This document shows, piece by piece, positions 34,435 through 42,078 of a DNA stretch of 64,000 nt; position 1 is the stretch's first letter; the number at the start of each line of letters is the position of its first letter. The notes beneath the pieces are model-generated. The model did not search any database. It was not told the DNA's origin and saw only the letters and a list, made by a program, of their open reading frames with translations. The stretch is from Bin5 sp963662575. GTDB taxonomy: Bacteria > Chloroflexota > Anaerolineae > Caldilineales > Caldilineaceae. The translations under genes were made by a program, and so were the position numbers. The stretch spans positions 2,728,001-2,792,000 of the forward strand of contig OY759723.1 of assembly GCA_963662575.1 (NCBI GenBank), in the 5' to 3' direction.

Positions 34435-34771
34435 ACGATGTCCGCCAAGCAGGTGGAAATGGAGAGGGCGTGAACGGCGAAGAGAAGGAAGGCGTTCTCT
34501 ATTCTCGCCAGCCTCTGTCCTTTACTCACTCTAAACTACCCAGGAAATTTGAGCGATGAAAGTTCTTTATCTGCGCGCGCCGAGTGGACTGGATGGCGCC
34601 TACCCTGATTTTGTCATGGTGATCGAAGGGCGTTTTCCTTTCGAGGTGTACGATCCCGAATGGCCGGTGGATGATCAGTCTGAGGGCGTCGCGGATGTTG
34701 TTGACCTAGGCAGGGCGGTGGGCACGCGTGCGCTGATGGACGCAGCGCTGGCGGCCGAGGTGAAGTTGTAG
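34435..34771 (+). pseudogene. Truncated duplicate of the D-2-hydroxyacid dehydrogenase gene with its leader
   Basis: From 34435 the DNA matches 38247 onward through the leader, the ATG (34556) and 71 codons of the intact dehydrogenase at 38367-39332. The match runs to about residue 71, where TGG of the intact copy is TAG here (34769-34771). Similarity is lost within a few codons after that. The remnant keeps only part of the catalytic domain, with no NAD-binding domain, so it cannot be an enzyme. Many differences have accumulated, so the event is not recent. It sits directly behind a good promoter, whereas the intact copy does not. Confidence 0.88.
34438..34473 (+). other. Micro-ORF conserved in both leader copies
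   Basis: An 11-codon frame (MSAKQVEMERA, stop) lies in the leader of the truncated copy. The other copy at 38249-38284 encodes MSAKQVDMEPA with one silent change among three differing codons. No ribosome site precedes it. It may be a leader peptide, or simply a product of the duplication. Confidence 0.25.
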
Positions 34772-34774
34772 CAT

Positions 34775-34852
34775 GTCACGCAGACGCTGGAGATCGCCAT
34801 CCGCACATGTGAGGCGCTGCGGCTGCAAGCGGGCGCAAAACCGGCGGCGTGA
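34775..34852 (+). pseudogene. Short coding remnant, unidentified C-terminus
   Basis: After the stop of the truncated dehydrogenase, an open frame reads VTQTLEIAIRTCEALRLQAG and ends at TGA 34850-34852. The helix-like pattern resembles C-termini of Gfo/Idh-type oxidoreductases, but it is too short to assign. Confidence 0.35.
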
Positions 34853-34963
34853 AGCCACATCATGGCCGTCTCCGTACTGACGACACTGCCGCCGATGCTA
34901 GTGTTCTTCTTTGCCCAACGCCACTTCATCCAAGGGGTGGTGATGAGAGGCATTGAGGGCTGA
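34853..34963 (+). pseudogene. C-terminal remnant of a MalG-type sugar ABC permease
   Basis: The frame up to TGA 34961-34963 reads LTTLPPMLVFFFAQRHFIQG with a closing VVMRGIEG. This is the family ending of sugar ABC permeases; compare VLPILILFIAFQRKFVQG in the intact permease at 53699-54622. The rest of the gene is gone. It implies that a sugar transporter locus once stood here and was deleted. Confidence 0.75.
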
Positions 34964-35034
34964 CGAACTGCATTGCGGACTTCGAATTGCGTATTCCGTT
35001 GTGCGTCTTACGCGATAAGTAGTGGAGTTTGCCG

Positions 35035-35892
35035 ATGAGGCTTGGGGCGACGATTGGCGATTATTTGGGGACTGAGGACCCTGATGCGCATGTGGCGGAG
35101 TGCCGGCGGCAGGGCTATCGGGCCGCGCCGTGCCCGGAGGTGGCGATAGGCGACCGAGACCGGATTCGCGACATCAAGCGAGCGTTCGGCGAGGCCGATA
35201 TCGTGATCGGGGAGGTGGCCGCCTGGGTCAATCCGCTCCACCCGGACGCGGACAAACGGCGCGCGAATCGGAACACGATCGCGGAGACGCTCGCCCTGGC
35301 TGACGAGCTGGAGGCCGTCTGTTGCGCGACGGTCGTCGGCTCCTATGACGGCAGCGACAATTGGGACTCTCATGTCGGGCACCATCAGCACAACTTCAGC
35401 GAGGAGGGCTTTGAGGCGGTTGTAGAGTGGGTGCGGCAGGTTCTGACCGAGGTCGAGCCGCGGCGCACCAAGCTGACCCTGGAAATGTCGCCCTGGACCC
35501 TGCTGGACGGGCCTGAGATCTATCTTACGCTGCTCGAAGCGGTCGATCACCCTGGGCTGGGCGTCCATCTCGACCCGGCCAACGCGGTGCGCGAGCCGCG
35601 TATCTATTATGCGACGACCGAATTGCTGAACAGGTGCTTCGACATTCTAGGCCCGTGGATCCGCTCCTGTCATGCCAAGGATATCCACTTTGCGCTCGAC
35701 GCGCGCACCGTTGCCATCGAGGAGGTGCTGCCGGGCCGGGGCGTACTGGACTATCGCACCTACGTTTCTCGGATCGAGCGGTTGTCGCCGGATATGCCGC
35801 TGATCATCGAGCATCTGGCGACCGAGCCGGAATACAAAGAGGTGGGCGATTTCATTCGCGGCATCGCCAACGAGGTCGGCGCAACGATATAA
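35035..35892 (+). CDS. Sugar-phosphate isomerase/epimerase-type TIM barrel
   Basis: The 285-residue protein is of the xylose-isomerase-like/AP-endonuclease-2 type. Metal-site strands are visible as LTLEMSPW, GVHLDPANAV, SCHAKDIHF and PLIIEHLA, giving the Glu, Asp/His, His and Glu ligands expected for a divalent metal. Such proteins isomerise or epimerise ketoses, keto-acids or inositol derivatives. The exact substrate is unknown. The ATG at 35035-35037 has GGAG seven bases upstream; an in-frame TTG two codons earlier would overlap that spacing. It opens the plus-strand cluster after the gene remnants, 52 bases before the SDR. Confidence 0.8.
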   Translation: MRLGATIGDYLGTEDPDAHVAECRRQGYRAAPCPEVAIGDRDRIRDIKRAFGEADIVIGEVAAWVNPLHPDADKRRANRNTIAETLALADELEAVCCATVVGSYDGSDNWDSHVGHHQHNFSEEGFEAVVEWVRQVLTEVEPRRTKLTLEMSPWTLLDGPEIYLTLLEAVDHPGLGVHLDPANAVREPRIYYATTELLNRCFDILGPWIRSCHAKDIHFALDARTVAIEEVLPGRGVLDYRTYVSRIERLSPDMPLIIEHLATEPEYKEVGDFIRGIANEVGATI

Positions 35893-35944
35893 GAGAAGAT
35901 AGGGGATAAAAACGGAATCAGCGGCTGGCAACAAAGGTAACGCT

Positions 35945-36748
35945 ATGCAAGGTAAACTTTCGGGAAAGGTGGCGTTGGTCACAGGTGCGAGCAAGGGGAT
36001 TGGCCAGGGGCTGGCGGTCGGCCTGGCGGTGGCCGGGGCGCGGGTTGCCGTCAACTACAAGACGGATGCCGACGGCGCCAAAAGCACGTGCACCCGCATA
36101 CGGGAGGCGGGCGGGGAGGCCGAGCCATTTCAGGCCGACATCGGTTCGAAGACGGAGTTCGAGCAGCTGGTGGACGCCGTCTGCGCGCGTTTTGGACGGC
36201 TGGATGTGTTGGTCAATAACGCGGCCCGCACCCGTTTCGGTCACGCCTTCGAGATCACCGAGGAGGACTTCAACGACGTGGTCAATACCAATCTGCGCGG
36301 CCCCTTTTTCGGCTCGGTCGCGGCTGCCCGCAAGATGCAAGCGCAGGGCAGCGGCTCGATCATCAATATCAGCTCCATCGCGGCCAAGCTGATGATCCCG
36401 GCGCACTCCAGCTATACGATGGCCAAGGGTGGGCTGGAGGCGCTCACCCGACAACTGGCGCTCGAACTGGCGCCTGAAGTGCGCGTCAACGCCATCGCAC
36501 CGACGGCAACCAGCACCGAGCGCAACCGCGGCTATGATCCCGACTACGACCAGAAATGGAGTGCGATCACGCCTGCGGGCCGCGTCGCCACTGTGGAGGA
36601 CTACGTAGGACCTTGCGTCTTTCTGGCGAGCGACGACGCTGCGATGGTCACCGGCCAGATCATCTACGTGGACGGCGGCTGGACGCTGCGCGGCTTCACG
36701 CCGGATATGTCCGACTATGATTTTTCGCAGGATCGTGAGCGGGGCTAA
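35945..36748 (+). CDS. Short-chain dehydrogenase/reductase
   Basis: The 267-residue SDR has TGASKGIG, NNAARTRFG, active-site Ser in NISSIAAK and the catalytic pair in SYTMAKGG. It also has the C-terminal tail typical of gluconate or 3-oxoacyl reductase-like members (TGQIIYVDGGWTLRG). It probably interconverts a sugar or sugar acid and its keto form within the cluster. AAAGG lies eight bases before the ATG at 35945-35947. The stop codon runs directly into a small tandem repeat. Confidence 0.86.
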   Translation: MQGKLSGKVALVTGASKGIGQGLAVGLAVAGARVAVNYKTDADGAKSTCTRIREAGGEAEPFQADIGSKTEFEQLVDAVCARFGRLDVLVNNAARTRFGHAFEITEEDFNDVVNTNLRGPFFGSVAAARKMQAQGSGSIINISSIAAKLMIPAHSSYTMAKGGLEALTRQLALELAPEVRVNAIAPTATSTERNRGYDPDYDQKWSAITPAGRVATVEDYVGPCVFLASDDAAMVTGQIIYVDGGWTLRGFTPDMSDYDFSQDRERG

Positions 36749-36791
36749 ACTGCGGGGGAACTGCGGGGGAACTGCAGGGAAACTGCAGGGG
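36748..36791. repeat. Four 11-bp tandem repeats
   Basis: Units of AACTGC followed by GGGGG, GGGGG, AGGGA and AGGGG run in tandem from the SDR stop codon. They share the ACTGC core with the larger array at 22371-22700, which suggests similar slippage-prone DNA. Confidence 0.7.
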
Positions 36792-37072
36792 ATAGGGGGC
36801 TGAGATTTCGCGTGGGAAGGAAGACACTTATGGCTAGACTTGTTGCTGGGGAAGAATAAGCACGGTGGGTAGCCAGAGGGGGGCGTTGCGGGGGCGCAGC
36901 CCCTGCACAAGGGAGGCCGCTTGCGGCCGACCGCCCATATGACAATCATGAGGAGAGAAGGAACTCCTTTGCTCCCCTCGTACAGGTTTGCGAGTCAGTT
37001 GCGGCTGAGTAGTTACAATTGCTACATGAATTCCCGTATGAAGTGTCGATCTGAAGGGAAAAGGGCCGAACT
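36749..37072. other. 324-bp gap between plus-strand genes
   Basis: It is filled by the 11-bp tandem repeats and copy 3 of the dispersed element. No promoter for the downstream isomerase is evident. Confidence 0.6.
36850..37016. repeat. Dispersed 0.3-kb element, copy 3 (left part decayed or missing)
   Basis: The GC-rich centre (36877-36939) matches the other copies, but the second hairpin has changed to GGCCGC-TT-GCGGCC, keeping its pairing. The right end TTGCGGCTGAGTAGTTAC (36999-37016) is the best preserved terminus. It is the inverted complement of the left ends of copies 1 and 2. The left terminus is not recognisable here. Confidence 0.68.
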
Positions 37073-37954
37073 ATGGCAGGCCGTATAACGATGACCGATT
37101 ACAACGCAGATTGGGCCTTGCGGGAAGGCTATGTCCACCCAAGGCCCCACGCTGGCTCCCTCAGTCGCGAGGATGTGATAGCGCTCTGCGGCACTCTGGA
37201 TATCGACGGCCTGGAATTGATGCACCAGTACTGGGAGGGCTGCCCACCGGCGTATGTCCGTGGGCTGGCGGAGGACGCCGGTCTGCCGATAATCTCCTAT
37301 ATTTTCTTCTCTGATATGGCGCTGCCGCCGGACGAGCGCGGCGCCGCGATTGACGAGGTGTACGCGCAACTCGACCGTATCGCCGAGATGGGCGGCGCGT
37401 TTGGCATGATCGTGCCGGGGGTCGCCAAAGAGGGGTGGCCTCTGGAACTGCAGCGAGCCTGGATGGTTGATGGACTGCGCGTCTGCGCCGAGCGCGCCCA
37501 GTCGGTCGGCGTAACGTTGATTTCGGAGAACGTCGACTACCCGCCCAGCCGTCCGCTGATGGGACGCGGGGCAGACTGCCGGGACATCTGCGCGCAGGTC
37601 GATTCGCCTGGCTTCCGGCTGATCTACGACTGCGCGGCATCGCTGTTCGTTGACGAGGACCCGCTGGAGACGCTGCATACGATGGCGCCCCATGTCGCGC
37701 ACGTGCATGTCAAGAACAGCCGCCCGCTCGCGCCCGGTGAGCAGCGGGCGCGCTATCTGGATGGAGACGGCGGTCAACGCTATACCGGGGCCGATCTCGA
37801 TGGCGGCGTGATCGATTTGCCGCCCATTCTGGCTGAACTGGGTCATCTCGGCTATGATGGCTTTATGTTGCTAGAGTATCAGGGTGAAGAGGATCCGCGC
37901 GTGTCCCTGCCGCGCAATATCGCCCATTTGCGCCAGCTGCTGGAACCATTGTAG
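37073..37954 (+). CDS. Sugar-phosphate isomerase/epimerase-type TIM barrel
   Basis: The 293-residue protein is a second, divergent xylose-isomerase-like barrel. Strands with candidate metal ligands are TLISENVDYP, FRLIYDCAAS, VAHVHVKNSRP and GFMLLEYQGE. It has the GVIDLPPILAELGHLGYDG pattern usual near the end of this family. An isomerase or epimerase role on a keto-sugar or keto-acid is likely; the substrate is unknown. It follows the dispersed repeat and precedes the duplicated leader of the hydroxyacid dehydrogenase. GGGAAAAGGG lies upstream of the ATG. Confidence 0.8.
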   Translation: MAGRITMTDYNADWALREGYVHPRPHAGSLSREDVIALCGTLDIDGLELMHQYWEGCPPAYVRGLAEDAGLPIISYIFFSDMALPPDERGAAIDEVYAQLDRIAEMGGAFGMIVPGVAKEGWPLELQRAWMVDGLRVCAERAQSVGVTLISENVDYPPSRPLMGRGADCRDICAQVDSPGFRLIYDCAASLFVDEDPLETLHTMAPHVAHVHVKNSRPLAPGEQRARYLDGDGGQRYTGADLDGGVIDLPPILAELGHLGYDGFMLLEYQGEEDPRVSLPRNIAHLRQLLEPL

Positions 37955-38366
37955 CCTCTGAAACTGCGCTATCAACTGTCCAGTGCGTTGTCCAATGACA
38001 ATGGATGAACAGACCGCTTTCATCCAGATCTCTGGTCTTCCGGTACTGCAGCAAGCGTTTAGCCCGCAGGAGCGGCCGCCGCCATCTGGCCGTGAATTCT
38101 GTCCCGGAACCGCAGAAGGCTGCCGATACTGATATGCTGGTGCAGAATCATCGAGTCGTCCTTGAGGCGATAGAGGGTATCCGTACAACTGGCCGCAGCG
38201 GATCTTCACCTATGATATTCCCAATAGCGAGAGTCCGCGCATCTGACGATGTCCGCTAAGCAGGTGGACATGGAGCCGGCGTGAGCGGCGACGAGAAGTG
38301 AGGCGTTCTCTATTCTCGCCAGCCTCTGTCCCTTGCACACTCTAAACTACCCAGGAAAAGTGACCG
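37955..38366. other. 412-bp gap with a possible coding remnant and the duplicated leader
   Basis: Around 38125-38202 one frame reads DMLVQNHRVVLEAIEGIR, which looks like the C-terminal helix of a Gfo/Idh-type oxidoreductase without the rest of the gene. From 38247 to the ATG at 38367 the sequence duplicates the leader at 34435-34555. No sigma70-like promoter equal to the one at 34385 is present. Confidence 0.45.
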
Positions 38367-39332
38367 ATGAAAGTTCTCTATCTGCGCGCGCCAAGTGGAC
38401 TGGATGACGCCTACCCTGATTTCGTCAAGGCGATCGAAGGGCGGTTTCCTTTTGAGGTTTACGACCCTGACAGCCCGGTAACTGAACAGTTCGAGGGTGT
38501 AGAAGTTGTCATTGACCCGGGAGGGGCAGTGGGCACGCGGCCCTTAATCGACGCGGGTCTGGCAGCCGGTGTGAAGCTGTGGCAGGTCACCACCAACGGT
38601 ACCGATCATGTGGACGTGGCCTATATTCTGGAGCAGGGGCTGCCGCTGGCGAACTCGCCGGGAAGGCTGAGCGCGGTGCCGCTGGCCGAACACGTGTTGT
38701 TGCTGATCCTCCATTTCGCCAAGAATCTCGACCACAATCGTGTGGCCGGGTGGCAGCGCATGCTTGGAGAAGAGCTGGCAGGCAAGGTGCTGGGGCTGAT
38801 CGGTTTTGGCGCCAGCGCGCGCGAGGTGGCGCGGCGGGCGTGGCCGCTGGGTATGCGTATCATGGCGGTCGACGTGGTGGATTTCCCGCAGGCCGAGTTG
38901 GACGAGTTTCACGTAGAGTTTCTGGGCGGGCCGGAGCAGTTGGATAATGTTCTGCCGGAGGTGGACTACCTTTCGCTGCATGTCCATCTCAACGCGAAGA
39001 CGCGGCACATGATCGACCGCCGCGTCTTGAGGCTGATGAAGCCGACGGCGGTCCTGCTTAACGTGGCGCGCGGGGAGCTGGTCGATGAGGCGGCCCTGGT
39101 GGAAGCGCTTCAGCAAGACTGGATAAAGGGAGCAGGGCTGGACGTGTTCGAGCAGGAGCCGTTGCCGGCTGACCACCCGCTGCTGCAGCTGGACAATGTC
39201 ATTCTCACGCCCCATTCATCAGGTTTAACGCCGGATACGCCGCGCAGACGGATGGAGGCCGCAGTGGACAATGTGGAGCGCATTGCGAAGGGGCAGCCGC
39301 CAGGGGACCTGGTGACGACGCTGGTGCGCTGA
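38367..39332 (+). CDS. D-isomer-specific 2-hydroxyacid dehydrogenase
   Basis: The 321-residue NAD(P)H-dependent enzyme has the split catalytic domain. The Rossmann region LGLIGFGASAREVARR deviates from the usual GxGxIG at the last Gly. The catalytic residues are Arg in NVARGELVDE, Glu in FEQEPLPADHP and His in LTPHSSG. It would reduce a 2-keto acid (glyoxylate, hydroxypyruvate or a sugar-derived keto acid) or run in reverse. Its first 71 codons and leader are duplicated as a remnant at 34435-34771. It lies before a second dehydrogenase and an aldolase. Confidence 0.87.
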   Translation: MKVLYLRAPSGLDDAYPDFVKAIEGRFPFEVYDPDSPVTEQFEGVEVVIDPGGAVGTRPLIDAGLAAGVKLWQVTTNGTDHVDVAYILEQGLPLANSPGRLSAVPLAEHVLLLILHFAKNLDHNRVAGWQRMLGEELAGKVLGLIGFGASAREVARRAWPLGMRIMAVDVVDFPQAELDEFHVEFLGGPEQLDNVLPEVDYLSLHVHLNAKTRHMIDRRVLRLMKPTAVLLNVARGELVDEAALVEALQQDWIKGAGLDVFEQEPLPADHPLLQLDNVILTPHSSGLTPDTPRRRMEAAVDNVERIAKGQPPGDLVTTLVR

Positions 39333-39426
39333 CGCTGGCGGATCGCAGTTGGCGGCGCGGCGTCCTCATTCGTAAACCCTCGCGACTTTTGACAAGATAT
39401 CGAAGAGTCAGATCACTGGAGGAACG

Positions 39427-40428
39427 ATGACGAGATTCAAGGTGGCCATGGTCCATATGGACCCGGAAGTGTTGCCCGCGTGGGTGCCCGAGACGATGGC
39501 AGACCACGACATAGAGTTCGTTTTCCAGGAATGTGAGACGCGTGCGCAGCTGGCGGCCTGCGCCGGCGACGCCGATGTCGTGTGGATCTTCGGCGGCAGT
39601 CACATCGTGACCGGCGAGAGCCTGGACGATATTCCCCAATGCGGCGCGTTGATCCGCACAGGCAGCGGCACCGACAATATACCGATCGACGCTGCGACGG
39701 CGCGCGGCATTATTGTCGCCAATACGCCTGAGGCCTTCAACGACGGCGTGTCGGACCATACGATTGGGCTGCTGTTGGCCGTCGTTCGTCAAATTGGCCT
39801 TCAGGACCGGAAAGTGCGTACCGGAATCTGGGACCGGAACGCCGGCTTCCCGGGCTGGCATTTGCAGGGGCAGACGCTGGGCCTGATCGGTTTCGGGCAT
39901 ATCGCCCGCCTGGTGACGCGCAAGCTGAGCGGGTACGAGATGACGGTGCTGGCGCATGACCCGTTTGTGGGCGCGGATGTGATGGCCGAACACGGCGTGC
40001 AAGCGGCATCAATGGAGCAAGTTCTGTCCGGATCCGACTTCGTATCGCTCCACTGCCCGCTGTTGGCGGAGACCCACAATCTGATCGGAGAGCGTGAACT
40101 GCGGATGATGAAGTCTCGGGCAATCCTGATCAATACGTCCCGCGGTCCGGTGGTGGATGAACCGGCGCTATTGCGGGCGCTGACCGAGGGCTGGATCGCG
40201 GCGGCGGGCCTTGATGTGCTGGAGCAGGAGCCGCCGGACGCGGACAATCCCTTGTTCGGCTTGGAAAACGTTGTCATCACCCCGCACATAGCCGGCTACT
40301 CCGATGAATCGCTGGATAACAGCTGGCGGCTGTCAGTCGAGACCGCGCTGGCGCTGGCACAAGGGCGCTGGCCCCGTTCTTACGTCAACCACAATGTCAA
40401 GCCGCGCTGGCGGCTGCAAAGGAGTTGA
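39427..40428 (+). CDS. D-isomer-specific 2-hydroxyacid dehydrogenase (second, divergent)
   Basis: The 333-residue protein has LGLIGFGHIARLV (GxGxxA), the catalytic Arg in INTSRGPVVDEPAL, Glu in LEQEPPDADNP and His in ITPHIAGY. Its C-terminal tail is of the phosphoglycerate-dehydrogenase-like subgroup. It is only distantly similar to the neighbour at 38367, so it probably uses a different keto or hydroxy acid. A GGAGGA site precedes the ATG at 39427-39429. Four bases separate its stop codon from the aldolase start, so the two are likely co-translated and functionally linked. Confidence 0.87.
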   Translation: MTRFKVAMVHMDPEVLPAWVPETMADHDIEFVFQECETRAQLAACAGDADVVWIFGGSHIVTGESLDDIPQCGALIRTGSGTDNIPIDAATARGIIVANTPEAFNDGVSDHTIGLLLAVVRQIGLQDRKVRTGIWDRNAGFPGWHLQGQTLGLIGFGHIARLVTRKLSGYEMTVLAHDPFVGADVMAEHGVQAASMEQVLSGSDFVSLHCPLLAETHNLIGERELRMMKSRAILINTSRGPVVDEPALLRALTEGWIAAAGLDVLEQEPPDADNPLFGLENVVITPHIAGYSDESLDNSWRLSVETALALAQGRWPRSYVNHNVKPRWRLQRS

Positions 40429-40432
40429 AGGC

Positions 40433-41215
40433 ATGAAAGGTTCGGATCTGAAAAAGCGCCTGCATGGTGGAGAGTCGGTCTATGGGACTTGGTCGGTGTC
40501 GACCGATCCGCTGGTGGCAGCGACGGTGGCGCGCGCCGGTTTCGACTGGGTGAGCGTTGACATGGAGCATTCGCCGCGCAATGTGGAGTCGTTGCGTTAC
40601 GTTCTGTGGATGATACGGGAGACGCCGACGGTGGCGATGGTCAGGGTGAAGGACAACCGTCCCGATGAGATAAAACAGGCGCTCGATGGGGGCGCGGACG
40701 GGGTCGTGGTCCCGCTGATCGAGTCGGTTGACGACGCCCGCCGTGCGGTGGCTGGGTGCAAATATCCGCCGGACGGCGTTCGCGGATACGGTCCTTTTAT
40801 GCCGTCATTTGGAGGCGATGACCGCGCCTACCAGAGCACCGCCAACGATGAGACGCTGGTCTTTGTTCAGGTTGAACATTACCGTGCGGTTGACGTAATT
40901 GAAGAAATCGCGGCGCTTGAGGGTATTGACGGCTTCATTATCGGGCCCAACGACCTGACGCTCTCGATGGACATTTTTGGCGCGTGGGAGAGCGAAGCGT
41001 TTATCAGTACGATTCAGCGGATTGCCCGGGCCGGGGACGCTAATGGCATTCCGGCCGGTTTCCCGGTGGACGTGCTGGGCGGGGCCGAGGCCGGTATCGC
41101 GTGGGTAAAGCAGTATGCGCCGAATTTGCGGCTGCTGACGATTGGTGGGGATCTGGGCTTTGTTTCTACAGGAGCCGAGGCCGCGCTGCAGCAGATAAGG
41201 GATCCAAGCACTTAG
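40433..41215 (+). CDS. HpcH/HpaI-family class II aldolase
   Basis: The 260-residue TIM-barrel aldolase has GTWSVSTDP, DWVSVDMEHSPRN, VRVKDN, metal-binding Glu in FVQVEH and Asp in IIGPNDLT. Family members split 2-keto-3-deoxy sugar acids or 4-hydroxy-2-oxo acids into pyruvate and an aldehyde. With the hydroxyacid dehydrogenase upstream it could convert a keto-deoxy acid to pyruvate plus a reduced two- or three-carbon acid. The exact substrate is inferred only. The ATG at 40433-40435 has AAAGGAG upstream; an earlier in-frame start would lie inside the dehydrogenase gene. Confidence 0.87.
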   Translation: MKGSDLKKRLHGGESVYGTWSVSTDPLVAATVARAGFDWVSVDMEHSPRNVESLRYVLWMIRETPTVAMVRVKDNRPDEIKQALDGGADGVVVPLIESVDDARRAVAGCKYPPDGVRGYGPFMPSFGGDDRAYQSTANDETLVFVQVEHYRAVDVIEEIAALEGIDGFIIGPNDLTLSMDIFGAWESEAFISTIQRIARAGDANGIPAGFPVDVLGGAEAGIAWVKQYAPNLRLLTIGGDLGFVSTGAEAALQQIRDPST

Positions 41216-41375
41216 AACGACACACGGTTCTTCTTGACAGATGACGAAGCCGAATTTGCTCTAAGGAATACGAAACGAAGGCCGTGCTCCTCGTTTTCAC
41301 TTAACAATTCTTGCAATTATGTGATAGAGTTGCGAAAGAAAAATCGAGGGGCGAGCGAAAGGAATCAGAGCGCAA

Positions 41376-41669
41376 ATGAAATGGACACTTAGTTGCTCGG
41401 CATGGAAAGAGGGTGACTGGTATGTGTCGCGCTGCGAGGAATTGGAGGTAGCAAGTCAGGGAAGAACCCTGGAGGAAGCGTTCGACAACCTGCATGAAGC
41501 ACTACATTTACTTCTGGAGACTTACTCCTTGGAAGATTTCGTGAAGCGAGTTGCTCGTTTCAATCCAGAACTGTTTGCTGAGGGGCATGAGAAACCAAAG
41601 ATCAGTAGCATTCTAGTCGGCAAAAATGACAATCAGACGTTGTACGAATTAGAACTTGAATATGCCTAG
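41376..41669 (+). CDS. hicB: HicB-type antitoxin
   Basis: The 97-residue protein opens with a partial RNase-H-like HicB fold: EGDWYVSRCEELEVASQGRTLEEA, then a helix DNLHEALHLLLETY. In the HicAB system this protein binds and neutralises the HicA RNase. There is no clear ribbon-helix-helix or HTH DNA-binding tail in its short C-terminus. The order here is hicB before hicA, the reverse of the common arrangement, and the genes overlap by eight bases. The partner is broken, so this antitoxin is probably an orphan. A weak TTAACA...TAGAGT promoter lies at 41301-41330. Confidence 0.82.
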   Translation: MKWTLSCSAWKEGDWYVSRCEELEVASQGRTLEEAFDNLHEALHLLLETYSLEDFVKRVARFNPELFAEGHEKPKISSILVGKNDNQTLYELELEYA

Positions 41670-41895
41670 GCTGCCTCCTAGTTCATTTGGGAAGCTCCGT
41701 CGAGTACTGCTGGACAATGGATTCGAAGAGAAAAGACAGCGTGGAAACTAGGTTTTCTTTAGTAAGAGAAAAAGAAATGAGGCAGGGGAAGCAAGTGAGT
41801 TAGATGTTGTTGTCCCCAACCATAGTGAAATTCCCGTTGGGACACTCAAGAGCAGAATCAGACAGTCCGAATTGCCTGATTCTCTTTTCAAGTGA
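41662..41895 (+). pseudogene. hicA: HicA toxin gene interrupted by a stop at the catalytic His position
   Basis: The frame starts inside the hicB stop region and encodes MPRLPPSSFGKLRRVLLDNG, continues FEEKRQRGN, then meets TAG at 41749-41751. It reads on as VFFSKRKRNEAGE...DVVVPNHSEIPVGTLKSRIR to TGA at 41893-41895. HicA toxins carry a conserved GSH at this point, whose His is the catalytic residue. Here GN is followed by the stop. Apart from that codon the frame is intact and of normal length (77 codons), so the inactivation looks recent or selected. Confidence 0.83.
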
Positions 41896-41929
41896 CACGA
41901 CAGGAATAGGTGAATACCTTAGAGCACAG

Positions 41930-41959
41930 AAATGCGACCATTCACGGTCGCATTTTCGT
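41930..41959 (+). terminator. Terminator after the hicBA remnant
   Basis: A perfect 10-bp inverted repeat (AAATGCGACC at 41930-41939 with 41946-41955) has a six-base loop and runs into TTTTCGTTT on the plus strand. The A-rich 5' arm could also work weakly for minus-strand traffic. Confidence 0.75.
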
Positions 41960-42078
41960 TTGAACTTCGCTAGAAGTCGAGAAGCGAATTCCGTCAATTT
42001 GAATCTGTTTGTCCTGTAATGTATCTGAGATCCACATTGTTACGGTGGATGACCAGCGCTCAGTAGCTTCTCGTCCCG

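Larger units (their letters stand above)
33978..34555. other. 578-bp divergent intergenic region
   Basis: It contains back-to-back promoters (34306-34334 minus, 34385-34413 plus), then a leader segment (about 34435-34555) that is duplicated at 38247-38366. The first 300 bases hold no gene that I can support. Confidence 0.65.

Noticed and set aside
34556..34771. Functional small gene of 71 codons
   Set aside because: It is a diverged copy of the start of the dehydrogenase at 38367 ending in a stop where that gene has Trp; it lacks the cofactor domain.
35918..36949. Minus-strand open frame over the SDR gene and repeat
   Set aside because: It mirrors the SDR coding sequence and then runs through the dispersed element; no homology is visible.
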